Assembly: GCA_016926205.1 (NCBI GenBank)
Contig: JAFGPB010000003.1
Coordinates: 1-41,780 of the forward strand
DNA length: 41,780 bases
Direction of reading: 5' to 3'
Source: Bacteroidales bacterium
GTDB lineage: Bacteria > Bacteroidota > Bacteroidia > Bacteroidales > UBA10428
The translations under genes and the position numbers were made by a program. Positions 25,234 to 33,024 of this stretch are shown piece after piece (position 1 is the stretch's first letter; the number at the start of each line of letters is the position of its first letter). The notes under the pieces were generated by a model. The model did no database searches and was not told the DNA's origin. It worked only from the letters and a program-made list of their open reading frames with translations.

Positions 25234-26719
25234 TGCAGACCTTTTTTTTCAGGTATTCCCTTCCCAACAGCTCAGAACAGGTCAAGAATGCCCCTATCGT
25301 CACACCGCCAACCCCGTGGGTATTGATGTTCTGTCCCGTCAGTAAAAGATTTTTTATATGTGTTACAGGCAGTATCAAGGTTTTGAATGGATTCCTGTAA
25401 TCTTTAAGTATCCCGTATGCCGAGCCTTCATGGGTTCCCGTATAATCCCTGTAAGTCAAGGGTGTTGATGCATACCAGGAACTCACTTTCCCGGCCAGGC
25501 CGGGGAAATCCTTTTCCAGCAAAAATAAAAGTTTTTCCGCCTTTTTCTTCTTGAATGTTTCATATCCTTCCCCCCTTTTCCCTGACCTGCTGTTTATCCA
25601 GGACTTCAGTTCATCCCATTTCATATAGGTATTGATGATGATTGCATTGGTGCGACCGGCATGTTCCGATACCGGTGAAAAATGAAGCATATAGCCTTTT
25701 GGCCAGGTATCGGCGGAATAATTGCCCAGGTCCCACAAATCATGGGTATGATAACAATAGTAATTTTTATTTATGTATTTGAATCCATATCCGGCGGAGC
25801 TCAGGTATAATGAAAACATTCCGAACGTTTCTTCAGTGCTGTTGATCCTTCTGATGAATGCGCCGGTAAACGCCCTGCCTTCAACCAGGCTGAACAGGCT
25901 TTTGGGGTGGATGTTGCTGATATAAAAGCGTCCCGTGATGCGCTCCGATCCGTTGACTTCAACCGGTCCCGCCTGATAATTTCTTATGGTGATGTGCGTC
26001 ACCTTCATATCTGTCATGACCGTTCCCCCGCAGTCCCTGATATCCTGTACAAGCAGGTCCGCCAACTGCGAACCTCCATCTATGAAACGGTATGCCCCGT
26101 CGATGTTTGTGGAATGGATCATCATGGGGATGTAAAGCGGAGTTCTTTCCCTGACACCGGAGTAGACAGGGGAAAGACCGACCAGCACATTTTTCAGTAC
26201 CGGATCGGCAATGGTGGAATTTAAGAACTGGTCATAAGAAGTATGATAATACTCCAGATATTTTGACGGCATCGCATCGTTTTCACTGACATTACAGGGA
26301 TTAACGGTATTGCTGACCTCGAGCATTTTGCCAGCATATGTTTCGAGCGCATTTTTTTCATAGGGAAACTGCTGTGCCAGGGTATCTGTAAACCTCCGGT
26401 AACCCATGGCAAATTTATACTCCTGTCCCCCGTAACGGACCACATCATAACCATCTTCATCGAGACGTCTGATTTTTAACCTTTCCGTCAGTTTCAGATA
26501 GTTGAAAAAAGTATGCAGGATCTTTCCTTTATCCAGACCGCCTGCATAATGTATCCCAGTATCGAAAACACTTCCGTCCCGTTCAAACGTCTGCAGGCAA
26601 CCACCGTAACGGCTGTTTTTCTCCAGTACGCAAACATGATAACCCTCCCGGCTCAGGATACTTCCGCAAAGCAATCCCCCCAGTCCGCTCCCGATGATCA
26701 CCACGTCGAAATGATTCAT
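25226..26719 (-). CDS. FAD-dependent phytoene-dehydrogenase-like oxidoreductase
   Basis: The product is 497 residues. The dinucleotide-binding motif is VVIIGSGLGGLLCGSILSREGYHVCVLEK at the N-terminus and the matching C-terminal flavin block is LLLTGQNINTHGVGGVTIGAF. Between them the sequence follows the CrtI/CrtISO type (YGGCLQTF, FDTGIHYAGG, FIDGGSQLAD). Family members desaturate or isomerise long conjugated chains, so an action on the polyene chain or on the resorcinol part is likely. The gene begins directly after a 24-bp tandem repeat that contains extra copies of its start codon. Its end overlaps the C45 gene by 8 bases. ApeIJ-type clusters of Proteobacteria lack it, while it is frequent in Bacteroidota pigment clusters, as I recall. 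Confidence 0.9.
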   Translation of the reverse strand: MNHFDVVIIGSGLGGLLCGSILSREGYHVCVLEKNSRYGGCLQTFERDGSVFDTGIHYAGGLDKGKILHTFFNYLKLTERLKIRRLDEDGYDVVRYGGQEYKFAMGYRRFTDTLAQQFPYEKNALETYAGKMLEVSNTVNPCNVSENDAMPSKYLEYYHTSYDQFLNSTIADPVLKNVLVGLSPVYSGVRERTPLYIPMMIHSTNIDGAYRFIDGGSQLADLLVQDIRDCGGTVMTDMKVTHITIRNYQAGPVEVNGSERITGRFYISNIHPKSLFSLVEGRAFTGAFIRRINSTEETFGMFSLYLSSAGYGFKYINKNYYCYHTHDLWDLGNYSADTWPKGYMLHFSPVSEHAGRTNAIIINTYMKWDELKSWINSRSGKRGEGYETFKKKKAEKLLFLLEKDFPGLAGKVSSWYASTPLTYRDYTGTHEGSAYGILKDYRNPFKTLILPVTHIKNLLLTGQNINTHGVGGVTIGAFLTCSELLGREYLKKKVCNG

Positions 26720-26791
26720 GTCTGCTAATTTTTAATGATTCATGCCTGCTGATTTCATGTGATTCATGTTTGCTGATTTCTGATGATTCAG
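26712..26791 (-). repeat. 24-bp tandem repeat carrying a start codon
   Basis: Three copies of a 24-bp unit lie at 26712-26735, 26736-26759 and 26760-26783, with 8 bases of a fourth. On the minus strand each copy holds ATGAATCA. The last copy supplies the real start of the FAD oxidoreductase, and the fourth partial copy meets the stop codon of the CLF gene. Because the unit is a multiple of three, all copies are in one frame. The copy nearest the gene contains a stop (ATG-AAT-CAT-TAA), so upstream starts would not fuse to the enzyme. Confidence 0.9.
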
Positions 26792-27876
26792 ACTGATCCC
26801 TCCTTTGCACGGGTAAGCAGCATCAACCCATGTTCGGTATTTTTGAAATGATTGTAAATCAATATTCTGTCTATAACATCTTTTTGTTCGGAATCCCTGA
26901 GGACCACAGCCGGAACATGCTGACCTTTTATGATGGTTGTACCCAGCCAGAACGCAAAAGCCGGGGCAGTATAATATTCTCCGCACAGATGCTTGAAACC
27001 CGCATAAGAAGTTTCCGGGGCAAAATAATTCCGTCTCAGCTGCCGGTATATATAGTCATCATGATGATCACCGGACAACCCGAGAATCACAACATCGAGA
27101 TCCGAGGGAGTGGTATCATTGTCCGCAAGAAAAAGATCCAGTTCTGCAGCAACCGTTTCAGGATCTGCATTTCCTTCCGGCATGAATAATGTCTGAACTG
27201 CCTGCAAAAGAACTGTTTCTTCGTTGTGAGGACGGCCCGAAAGCAGGAAAAAAGCGGAACCTTCCCCGGCAATTGTCCCGGACCCGGGCTCCCTGAACAG
27301 ATCAAGATTGTTGACCGGATGCTTCCAGAATCCCAGATAATCATGCAGGCGCACAAAGTCATCCGTACATTCATCGATACCACCCACAAGTACGGATGCC
27401 GCAGGTTTTTCAGACACATGCATCAGCGCATCCTGAAGTGCACTTTCAAATGACAAAGCCCGGTGGCAGTATGTATAATTATAGCCATAGTTTTGCAAAT
27501 CCATTGCGATCTGCGAAGCCACCGCATTATGTGTGGAATTGATAAAGGGCAGCACGCTTGTGATGCGCTCATCTTTATCCAGCATGTCAAGGAGGAACTT
27601 TTCCAGGTTGTCGAGGCAACCCAGACCTGTACCTACGATAATTGCATCCGGATCTATATTACCTGCGCGTTCCAGACATATTTTCGCCGATGCAAGTCCC
27701 ATTTTCAGGATCCTGGGCATTCTTCTCAATTGCAGGGGATTGATCATAGTTTGGTAATCGGGTTCCAGGCACTGCATCCTGTTTGCCACCGTCTCATACA
27801 CATGTTCAGGAAAACCATGGGTGTCATGTGTCCTCTGTGGTGATATCACTCCCGATGCCGTAACATATGCTTTCAT
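26788..27876 (-). CDS. Ketosynthase chain-length factor, triad 2
   Basis: A 362-residue CLF starting at ATG 27876 (MKAYVTASGVISPQ), one base after the stop of its KS. The longer frame from 27918 reads over the KS gene. Like the triad 1 CLF it has GTGLGCLDNLEKFLLDML, VLVGGIDECTDD and KHLCGEYYTAPAFAFWLG, and its first catalytic-His loop is replaced by GLSGDHHDD. Unlike that paralogue it has a Cys (residue 137, TYCHRALSFESAL) near where ketosynthases carry the nucleophile, but without the surrounding glycine-rich turn. It should act as the non-elongating partner of the KS at 27878-29068. Confidence 0.9.
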   Translation of the reverse strand: MKAYVTASGVISPQRTHDTHGFPEHVYETVANRMQCLEPDYQTMINPLQLRRMPRILKMGLASAKICLERAGNIDPDAIIVGTGLGCLDNLEKFLLDMLDKDERITSVLPFINSTHNAVASQIAMDLQNYGYNYTYCHRALSFESALQDALMHVSEKPAASVLVGGIDECTDDFVRLHDYLGFWKHPVNNLDLFREPGSGTIAGEGSAFFLLSGRPHNEETVLLQAVQTLFMPEGNADPETVAAELDLFLADNDTTPSDLDVVILGLSGDHHDDYIYRQLRRNYFAPETSYAGFKHLCGEYYTAPAFAFWLGTTIIKGQHVPAVVLRDSEQKDVIDRILIYNHFKNTEHGLMLLTRAKEGSV

Positions 27877-27877
27877 A

Positions 27878-29068
27878 TCATGCTCTTGACAAAACCAGTG
27901 AGGTGTTGTTACCGCCAAACCCGAACGAATTGGAGATCACGTGATGAATTTCCGCATGATCCTTCTGCTGGACGGGAACAAAGGAAAGTTCAGGCATGGG
28001 AACTTCGAAATTCAGTCCGGGCAATACGATCTGATGGACGATTGCGAGTGTTGAAAGAACAGCTTCCATGGCACCTGCAGCACCCAGGGTATGACCCGTG
28101 AATGCTTTTGTGGAACTTACGGCGGGTATGCGATCCCCGAAAAGATCTCCGATCGCTTTACCTTCCGCCAGATCATTGACTTCGGTACCTGTGCCGTGCG
28201 CATTGATATAATCTATATCGACGGGCTTCAGTGATGCAGCTGCCACTGCTTGTTCCATTGCCATATACGCACCCTTCCCCCCGGGAGATGAGGCAGTCTG
28301 GTGATACGCTTCATTCACGTTTGCATATCCTGTGATTTCACACAACACATATTCCGGATCAGCTGATACTTCTGATTCCAGCATCACAAGGGCAGCACCT
28401 TCCCCTATCGTCAGTCCGTTACGGTCCCGGTCAAAAGGTCTGCAGCCCGTCGGAGACAGAATTTCAAGTGCATGAAAACCGTTGAGGGTAAATTTTGTAA
28501 GCGCATCGCTTCCTCCCGCCAGCACCCTGTCCAGCTTATTGTTTCTTATCAGTCTGGCACCCAGCATAATTGCATTTGCCGATGAGGAACAGGCTGTAGA
28601 AATGGTGGAAACATAATTTTTGATTCCAAATCGGATTGCCACTTTTTCGGTACAGTCGGCACTGTCAAATACCCTGACATAATCCCTGTAAGTGCCATCC
28701 CGCTTCAAAGAATGGTAACAGCGCTCGTTAAGGTCCATTCCGCCCACTGTTGTCGCCATTACCAGACCTGTACGGTGATCAGGGACCTTACGAAATGTCC
28801 TGCAGCCATAAGCCTGTTCTGCCGCTATCAAAGCAAGCAGGGCATTGCGGCTGTATATATCCCGGTTCCGGTCAATCCCGGCAAGCACAGTCAGTTCCGC
28901 GTTGGTCCGCTTCACTTCGGCAACGGGCAGATGGTCATGTCTTGAAGGGAACAGAGAAAGTTTTCCGATTCCGGTTTTCAAATGATTTATGGATTCAAGG
29001 ATTGCCCCAGTCCCGATACCCGCGGCTGAGATGATACCCATTCCGGTCACGAAAACCCTCCGGGGCAT
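27878..29068 (-). CDS. Beta-ketoacyl-ACP synthase, triad 2
   Basis: A 396-residue FabF-like KS with Cys160 in TACSSSANAIML, His in NAHGTGTEVND, and Lys/His in STKAFTGHTLGAAGAMEA. It is strongly similar along its length to the triad 1 KS, so the two triads arose by duplication of the whole ACP-KS-CLF unit. It lies 7 bases after its ACP. The most economical idea is that this pair builds one polyene or acyl chain and the other pair builds the second, for instance the aryl polyene acid and the acyl chains of the dialkylresorcinol. This assignment is inference. Confidence 0.93.
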   Translation of the reverse strand: MPRRVFVTGMGIISAAGIGTGAILESINHLKTGIGKLSLFPSRHDHLPVAEVKRTNAELTVLAGIDRNRDIYSRNALLALIAAEQAYGCRTFRKVPDHRTGLVMATTVGGMDLNERCYHSLKRDGTYRDYVRVFDSADCTEKVAIRFGIKNYVSTISTACSSSANAIMLGARLIRNNKLDRVLAGGSDALTKFTLNGFHALEILSPTGCRPFDRDRNGLTIGEGAALVMLESEVSADPEYVLCEITGYANVNEAYHQTASSPGGKGAYMAMEQAVAAASLKPVDIDYINAHGTGTEVNDLAEGKAIGDLFGDRIPAVSSTKAFTGHTLGAAGAMEAVLSTLAIVHQIVLPGLNFEVPMPELSFVPVQQKDHAEIHHVISNSFGFGGNNTSLVLSRA

Positions 29069-29075
29069 TTTGAAT

Positions 29076-29330
29076 TCAGTTTTTATAACTGGTGATGCAT
29101 TCTGCCATGGCCCTTACATTACGAAGTACATTCCGCCGTTCTTTCGGGTCCTCTATTTTAATATTGTATTTCCGTTCCATTAATAAAATGAGTTCAAGCG
29201 CATCAATCGAATCCAGGCCCAGACCTTCCACGAATAGCGGTGTGTCTGCGTCAAAGTCCTCAGGAACGACATCCTCAAGTGACAGTACTTCAATGATTTC
29301 CTGTTTGAGCTGATCAATCAATTCTTCCAT
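29076..29330 (-). CDS. Acyl carrier protein, triad 2
   Basis: An 84-residue ACP with Ser41 in GLGLDSIDALEL. It shares the ADTPLFVEGLGLDSIDALEL block with the triad 1 ACP and differs mainly in the first helix and the C-terminus. The gap of 230 bases before it is the largest inside the minus-strand pigment block and could hold a promoter, although no clear TAnnTTTG was found there. Confidence 0.95.
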   Translation of the reverse strand: MEELIDQLKQEIIEVLSLEDVVPEDFDADTPLFVEGLGLDSIDALELILLMERKYNIKIEDPKERRNVLRNVRAMAECITSYKN

Positions 29331-29535
29331 TCAAAATAATATTCATTTGTCGTTATGTTGATAAACACCTGTTCTGTGCTTTTGTATAGCAATTTCTTTG
29401 ATTTTGAGTTTCAGTTTACCCCATCATTGAAACTTTCAGGAATTTCGCTGCAATTTATAAAATCATTTACATATAACAGATATTTTAGCTCACAATTCGA
29501 TCCTGTAAAGCCTCTGCCGCAGCAATTCAAATCAG

Positions 29536-29553
29536 ACTGAACCTGAGTTCAGT
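29536..29553. other. Stem-loop after the ABC permease gene
   Basis: ACTGAAC and GTTCAGT (7-bp stem, 4-base loop) lie 8 bases beyond the permease stop codon. No T run follows on the minus strand, so it may be an RNA-stabilising or attenuating hairpin, or an operator-like palindrome, rather than a normal terminator. The rest of the 29331-29535 gap shows nothing recognisable. Confidence 0.35.
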
Positions 29554-29560
29554 TCATCCG

Positions 29561-30835
29561 TCAGGACGCCCATTTCAATTTTTTATAAATCAGTGCAAGC
29601 AAAATACATGCAAGTGCGAAAAGACAGAGGCCTATAATGCCCGGAAACACCTCAGAAAAAGACGCATTCCGGATCAGAATGTCATAAAAACTGTTCAGTG
29701 CCCAGTTCAGCGGTGAAACAACACTGATCTGACGAAGGAATGCCGGCATGATGAATACCGGAACCCATATACCTCCCAGTGCTGCCAGGATCACGACTGA
29801 GATTGAGGCAAAGATGGAAGCCTGCTGGTGCGTTCTAGTAATGGTGCCGACGGCAATACCATATCCGATGGCCGCTAAGGCTGTGGCAAGAGCCATTAAT
29901 GAAAGCATTCCGAGATTGTCCCCGGTCTGCAGTGCAGGCAGACCAATCAGTGGGAAAAGATAAACTCCCATAATCAGGATCAGTATAAACTGAAAGTAAC
30001 ATATAAACAGGAAAACTATGGTTTTGCTGAAGAGTATCTTTGCATGGGAGACAGGCATGGTCAGCAGCCTGTCCAGACTTCCGTCCTCCCGCTCCCTGAT
30101 CATAGCGCCCGCAAAAGGAATCACAATAAAGAACATGGCAAATATAGTCCATGCAGGGACGTTGTGCTGAACAGAATTTGGTATGACACCGGTATCGCCG
30201 CGGGTGGCATACTCTTCCCGGTAAAAGATGACCTCCTCCTGAACCTGACTGAGATCATACACAGGAATAGCCAGCAATTCATTGATTTTCAAGGTGATTT
30301 CCTGCAGTATGATCTGTGATTCAATTTCCGAAGAGAATTCATGAATGGAATGCTGGAGATTCTCCCTGAAAGAGATCTTGGTCGTGGGATCGAGATAAAC
30401 CTGCAGGAAGACCGAATCTTCCGGTCCGGAGACAGGTTGACTGCCTGAAAGCGCCATTTGAACATTCCTGCTAACCTTGTCACGAATACGCTGTGTGGCG
30501 CCATGGGGAATGATCACACCGATCAGGAACCTTCCTGCAGCCACAGCATCTTTGACTTCCTGCTCAGTGGGCTTTCTATCGTCGATTTCCGTGAAGGTCC
30601 GGAACAGTCCTGATTGCATCATTTTCTTTTCAACCGACAGACCGAGGGAGTCGATGTCATTATTCAGTAACAGAAGCCTGATCCCGCTTTCATTGACCGA
30701 CCTGAATGTGGCATCCTGCAGACTTGTCATGAGGAGCACCAGTGCAAGCGGCATGATGAACAGCATGGCCAGTCCGCCGCGGTCGCGCATGACGACAAGC
30801 GCATCCTTGTATACCAGTTTAAAAAATATCCGCAT
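29561..30835 (-). CDS. ABC-2 type exporter permease
   Basis: A 424-residue permease. A helix near the N-terminus (about residues 24-42) is followed by a long extracytoplasmic region (about 45-225), then five helices from about 230 to 420, ending in LACILLALIYKKLK. This is the plan of the YhhJ/ABC2_membrane_3 group, in which the loop docks with periplasmic parts. The segment MIREREDGSLDRLLTMPVSHAKIL is the conserved coupling region. It starts 3 bases after the ATPase gene and pairs with it. In the pigment setting it could export a precursor or flip the lipid anchor; a second exporter beside the MMPL protein suggests two different cargos. Confidence 0.92.
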   Translation of the reverse strand: MRIFFKLVYKDALVVMRDRGGLAMLFIMPLALVLLMTSLQDATFRSVNESGIRLLLLNNDIDSLGLSVEKKMMQSGLFRTFTEIDDRKPTEQEVKDAVAAGRFLIGVIIPHGATQRIRDKVSRNVQMALSGSQPVSGPEDSVFLQVYLDPTTKISFRENLQHSIHEFSSEIESQIILQEITLKINELLAIPVYDLSQVQEEVIFYREEYATRGDTGVIPNSVQHNVPAWTIFAMFFIVIPFAGAMIREREDGSLDRLLTMPVSHAKILFSKTIVFLFICYFQFILILIMGVYLFPLIGLPALQTGDNLGMLSLMALATALAAIGYGIAVGTITRTHQQASIFASISVVILAALGGIWVPVFIMPAFLRQISVVSPLNWALNSFYDILIRNASFSEVFPGIIGLCLFALACILLALIYKKLKWAS

Positions 30836-30838
30836 GAA

Positions 30839-31594
30839 TCAATCCCTTAATGTTTTACCCGTCAGTGAGAGAAATACATCCACGAGTGAAGTACAGGAAC
30901 CGGAGCGCTCCATGATTTCGGCAAGTGTACCCCGTGTAATGATCCTTCCTTCATCGATGATGGTGATGTAGGAACAAAGATTTTCCGCTTCCTCCAGATA
31001 ATGCGAAGTGTAAACCATTGTTGTACCGTTCCGGTTTATTTCACGCAGATTCTCAAGGATCACATTCCTGGAGTGCACATCAATCCCCACTGTAGGCTCA
31101 TCCAAAAAAAGGATCCGCGGCATATGCAGCAATCCCGCGATCAGGTTCAGCCTTCGTTTCATGCCGCCGGAAAAATGTTCGACATGGCGGTCGGCACTTT
31201 TCTCGAGACCGAATACAGGAAGCAGTTCTTTGATCCGTTCTTTCAGAAATCTGCCCTTCAGTCCGCAGATACCTCCGTACACTGACAGGTTTTCCCGTGC
31301 GGTAAGACTTGAATAAAGTGCGATATCCTGAGGAACCACACCAATGATCTTCCGTATGAATGCTTTTTCATTTTTCAGGGAATATCCTTCTATGGTGACC
31401 TCTCCATTTGTAGGGGACAATAAACCGCAAAGGATTCTGATCATTGTGGTTTTACCCGCACCATTGGGACCGAGCAGACCGAAAATATCCCCTTTTCTTA
31501 CCTGCAAGCTTACCTGATCAAGAGCAGGTATATGATTTCCCTTGTAGTATCTGGTAAGATCCTTAATATCGATGGAAACATCACTGTCAATCAT
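30839..31594 (-). CDS. ABC transporter ATP-binding protein
   Basis: A 251-residue ABC ATPase with Walker A GLLGPNGAGKTT, the signature HFSGGMKRRLNLI, Walker B ILFLDEPTVGID and the switch His in VYTSHYLEEAE. The order and length match the ABC-2 (DrrA/YhhH-like) exporter class. Its ATG overlaps the stop of the BtrH-like gene by 4 bases (ATGA), so the two are translationally coupled. It powers the permease encoded next. Confidence 0.95.
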   Translation of the reverse strand: MIDSDVSIDIKDLTRYYKGNHIPALDQVSLQVRKGDIFGLLGPNGAGKTTMIRILCGLLSPTNGEVTIEGYSLKNEKAFIRKIIGVVPQDIALYSSLTARENLSVYGGICGLKGRFLKERIKELLPVFGLEKSADRHVEHFSGGMKRRLNLIAGLLHMPRILFLDEPTVGIDVHSRNVILENLREINRNGTTMVYTSHYLEEAENLCSYITIIDEGRIITRGTLAEIMERSGSCTSLVDVFLSLTGKTLRD

Positions 31595-32592
31595 AAATGG
31601 ATGTTCCTGAGTTGTTTAAAAACACGCTCCTCCTTGTCTGCAATGGACAACAGCATGTCGGCCAACATACTGTATGAAGTCCTGCCCCTGTCCCTGTTCT
31701 TGAAAACCCTTGCCGCATGAACCGCGAAATCACGCCATTGATCGCCGACAACAGTCATTTCTTTGCTCAGATCTTCGAGTATGGATTGATCAAGCATGAC
31801 AGCAGCCTCCTCAAGAAAAGCCGCAAAAATGAAACGGAAACCGGCTCCCCCCGTCCCTATCTCCTCAAGCATGCGGATCACCTGGCCGAGGTTCAGGGCT
31901 GCTGATCTATCTCCCAGTTTTACGGGCCAGTTCCGCATATTTCTTGCAAGGACACGTATGCCTCTGATCCCGAAAAATGGTACGGGAATCGTCAGCATAT
32001 CCTTTGCCGTTTGTCTGATTCCATGAACAATAGCGGGTTTCAGGTCAATCTTACCGGGCACACCGGTGATGTAATACATTCTGCCGCTGGGAGGGTATGT
32101 GCCTTTGGCAAACCTTACTTTCTTCAGTTCTTCTGCCGTCAGCACCTCTTCATGTTCCATCACTGGATCGCTGATATAATAACGGTCTCCTTCCTTACCA
32201 AAAGCAGTGATGTTGTGTGCATTAAAATGGAAACGGTACTCGCGCGGAAAATAGGGCAGGTGGAAAACGCCTACAAGCATTCCCACAGGCTTTCCTTCGT
32301 CAAGAAGCTTGTCAAGATCAATCATTGCCTGAGCGGTATTCCTGTATTTGATCCGTTTTACTTTGATCCCCAGTCTTTTCGTGACCCTTTTAAAGATCAT
32401 ACCCGGCCAGACCCTGAAGGAAGTCACAGGCATGCCGTTCAGCTTGTAGAAGGGCATATGGGAAAAAAAATATCCCGAACCAATGCCGAAAACCATGGGT
32501 TCACTGAGTTCAATACCGTAATACCTCAGCAGGTTTGAGGTCACACCATTCTCACAGTGAGCTGCCTGCCGGTGTTCAAAGTTGGTTTTCAT
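31591..32592 (-). CDS. BtrH-like acyltransferase
   Basis: The product is 333 residues from ATG 32592 (MKTNFEHRQAAHCENG). A frame from 32622 is open but reads over the previous gene. The N-terminal part matches BtrH, the butirosin acyltransferase domain with a papain-like fold: Cys13 in HCENGVTSNLLRYYG is the probable nucleophile and HNITAFGKEGDRYYISDP supplies the His and Asp. The second half (from about residue 190) is the helical C-terminal part common to such proteins. BtrH moves an acyl group from an ACP to an amine, so this enzyme may attach a polyene or fatty acyl chain from an ACP to an amine or hydroxyl of the other half of the pigment. The acceptor is unknown. Confidence 0.82.
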   Translation of the reverse strand: MKTNFEHRQAAHCENGVTSNLLRYYGIELSEPMVFGIGSGYFFSHMPFYKLNGMPVTSFRVWPGMIFKRVTKRLGIKVKRIKYRNTAQAMIDLDKLLDEGKPVGMLVGVFHLPYFPREYRFHFNAHNITAFGKEGDRYYISDPVMEHEEVLTAEELKKVRFAKGTYPPSGRMYYITGVPGKIDLKPAIVHGIRQTAKDMLTIPVPFFGIRGIRVLARNMRNWPVKLGDRSAALNLGQVIRMLEEIGTGGAGFRFIFAAFLEEAAVMLDQSILEDLSKEMTVVGDQWRDFAVHAARVFKNRDRGRTSYSMLADMLLSIADKEERVFKQLRNIHL

Positions 32593-33016
32593 CCGCTGGT
32601 TTAAACTGCCGGAGCCTTTCAATATCAGTCAGATCCCGGGCATCAATTCCGAAAACTTCTGCATATCTGTCAATCAGATGAGGTTTCAGTTTCCTGAAGG
32701 CTTTCATTTTCAGATGTCTTTTCACCTTTCTTCTCGAAAGGTTCATATAATTTGCCAGTATAACAGGATTCATGATATTCAGTTCCATATAAAAAGCAAC
32801 CGGACTGAGTTTGCCTTCCAGGATCTTTTTCCGAGTTTCTTCAGCATGCTCGTACACAACATCCCAGGCGAGTTTTATGGCTTCATTTTTCGGAGCCCAG
32901 CCCAGGCTGAGCGCTTTTGTATAGTGCCCTTTGTCATCGACCACGTAACAAAGGTCCCGGATTTTTCCTTCTTCAAAGAATGCCTTATCCTGGGGGACTT
33001 CACTGATTTTCATCAT
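32576..33016 (-). CDS. Small cluster protein with HTH-like helices
   Basis: A 146-residue protein without signal peptide or membrane segment. The stretch NPVILANYMNLSRRKVKRHLK (about residues 83-103) has the pattern of a helix-turn-helix, with basic residues in the second helix, followed by FRKLKPHLIDRYAEVFGID. The N-terminal 60 residues (VDDKGHYTKALSLGWAPKNEAIKLAWD) are not recognised. The gene overlaps the BtrH-like gene by 17 bases and lies 8 bases after darB. It could be a cluster-specific regulator or an assembly factor of the BtrH enzyme. The tight coupling makes the second idea attractive, but neither is shown. Confidence 0.65.
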   Translation of the reverse strand: MMKISEVPQDKAFFEEGKIRDLCYVVDDKGHYTKALSLGWAPKNEAIKLAWDVVYEHAEETRKKILEGKLSPVAFYMELNIMNPVILANYMNLSRRKVKRHLKMKAFRKLKPHLIDRYAEVFGIDARDLTDIERLRQFKPADENQL

Positions 33017-33024
33017 TGCATCAT

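Noticed and set aside
26712-26791. CRISPR-like array
   Set aside because: Units are directly adjacent with no spacers and no cas genes are present.
26583-26986. Short minus-strand frames with NH-K/RHES repeat peptides
   Set aside because: They read through the 24-bp tandem repeat and over the ends of two well supported genes in other frames.
29355-29540. Small plus-strand frame in the gap before triad 2
   Set aside because: Low-complexity Phe/Ser-rich peptide, no promoter or start context, opposite to the operon.
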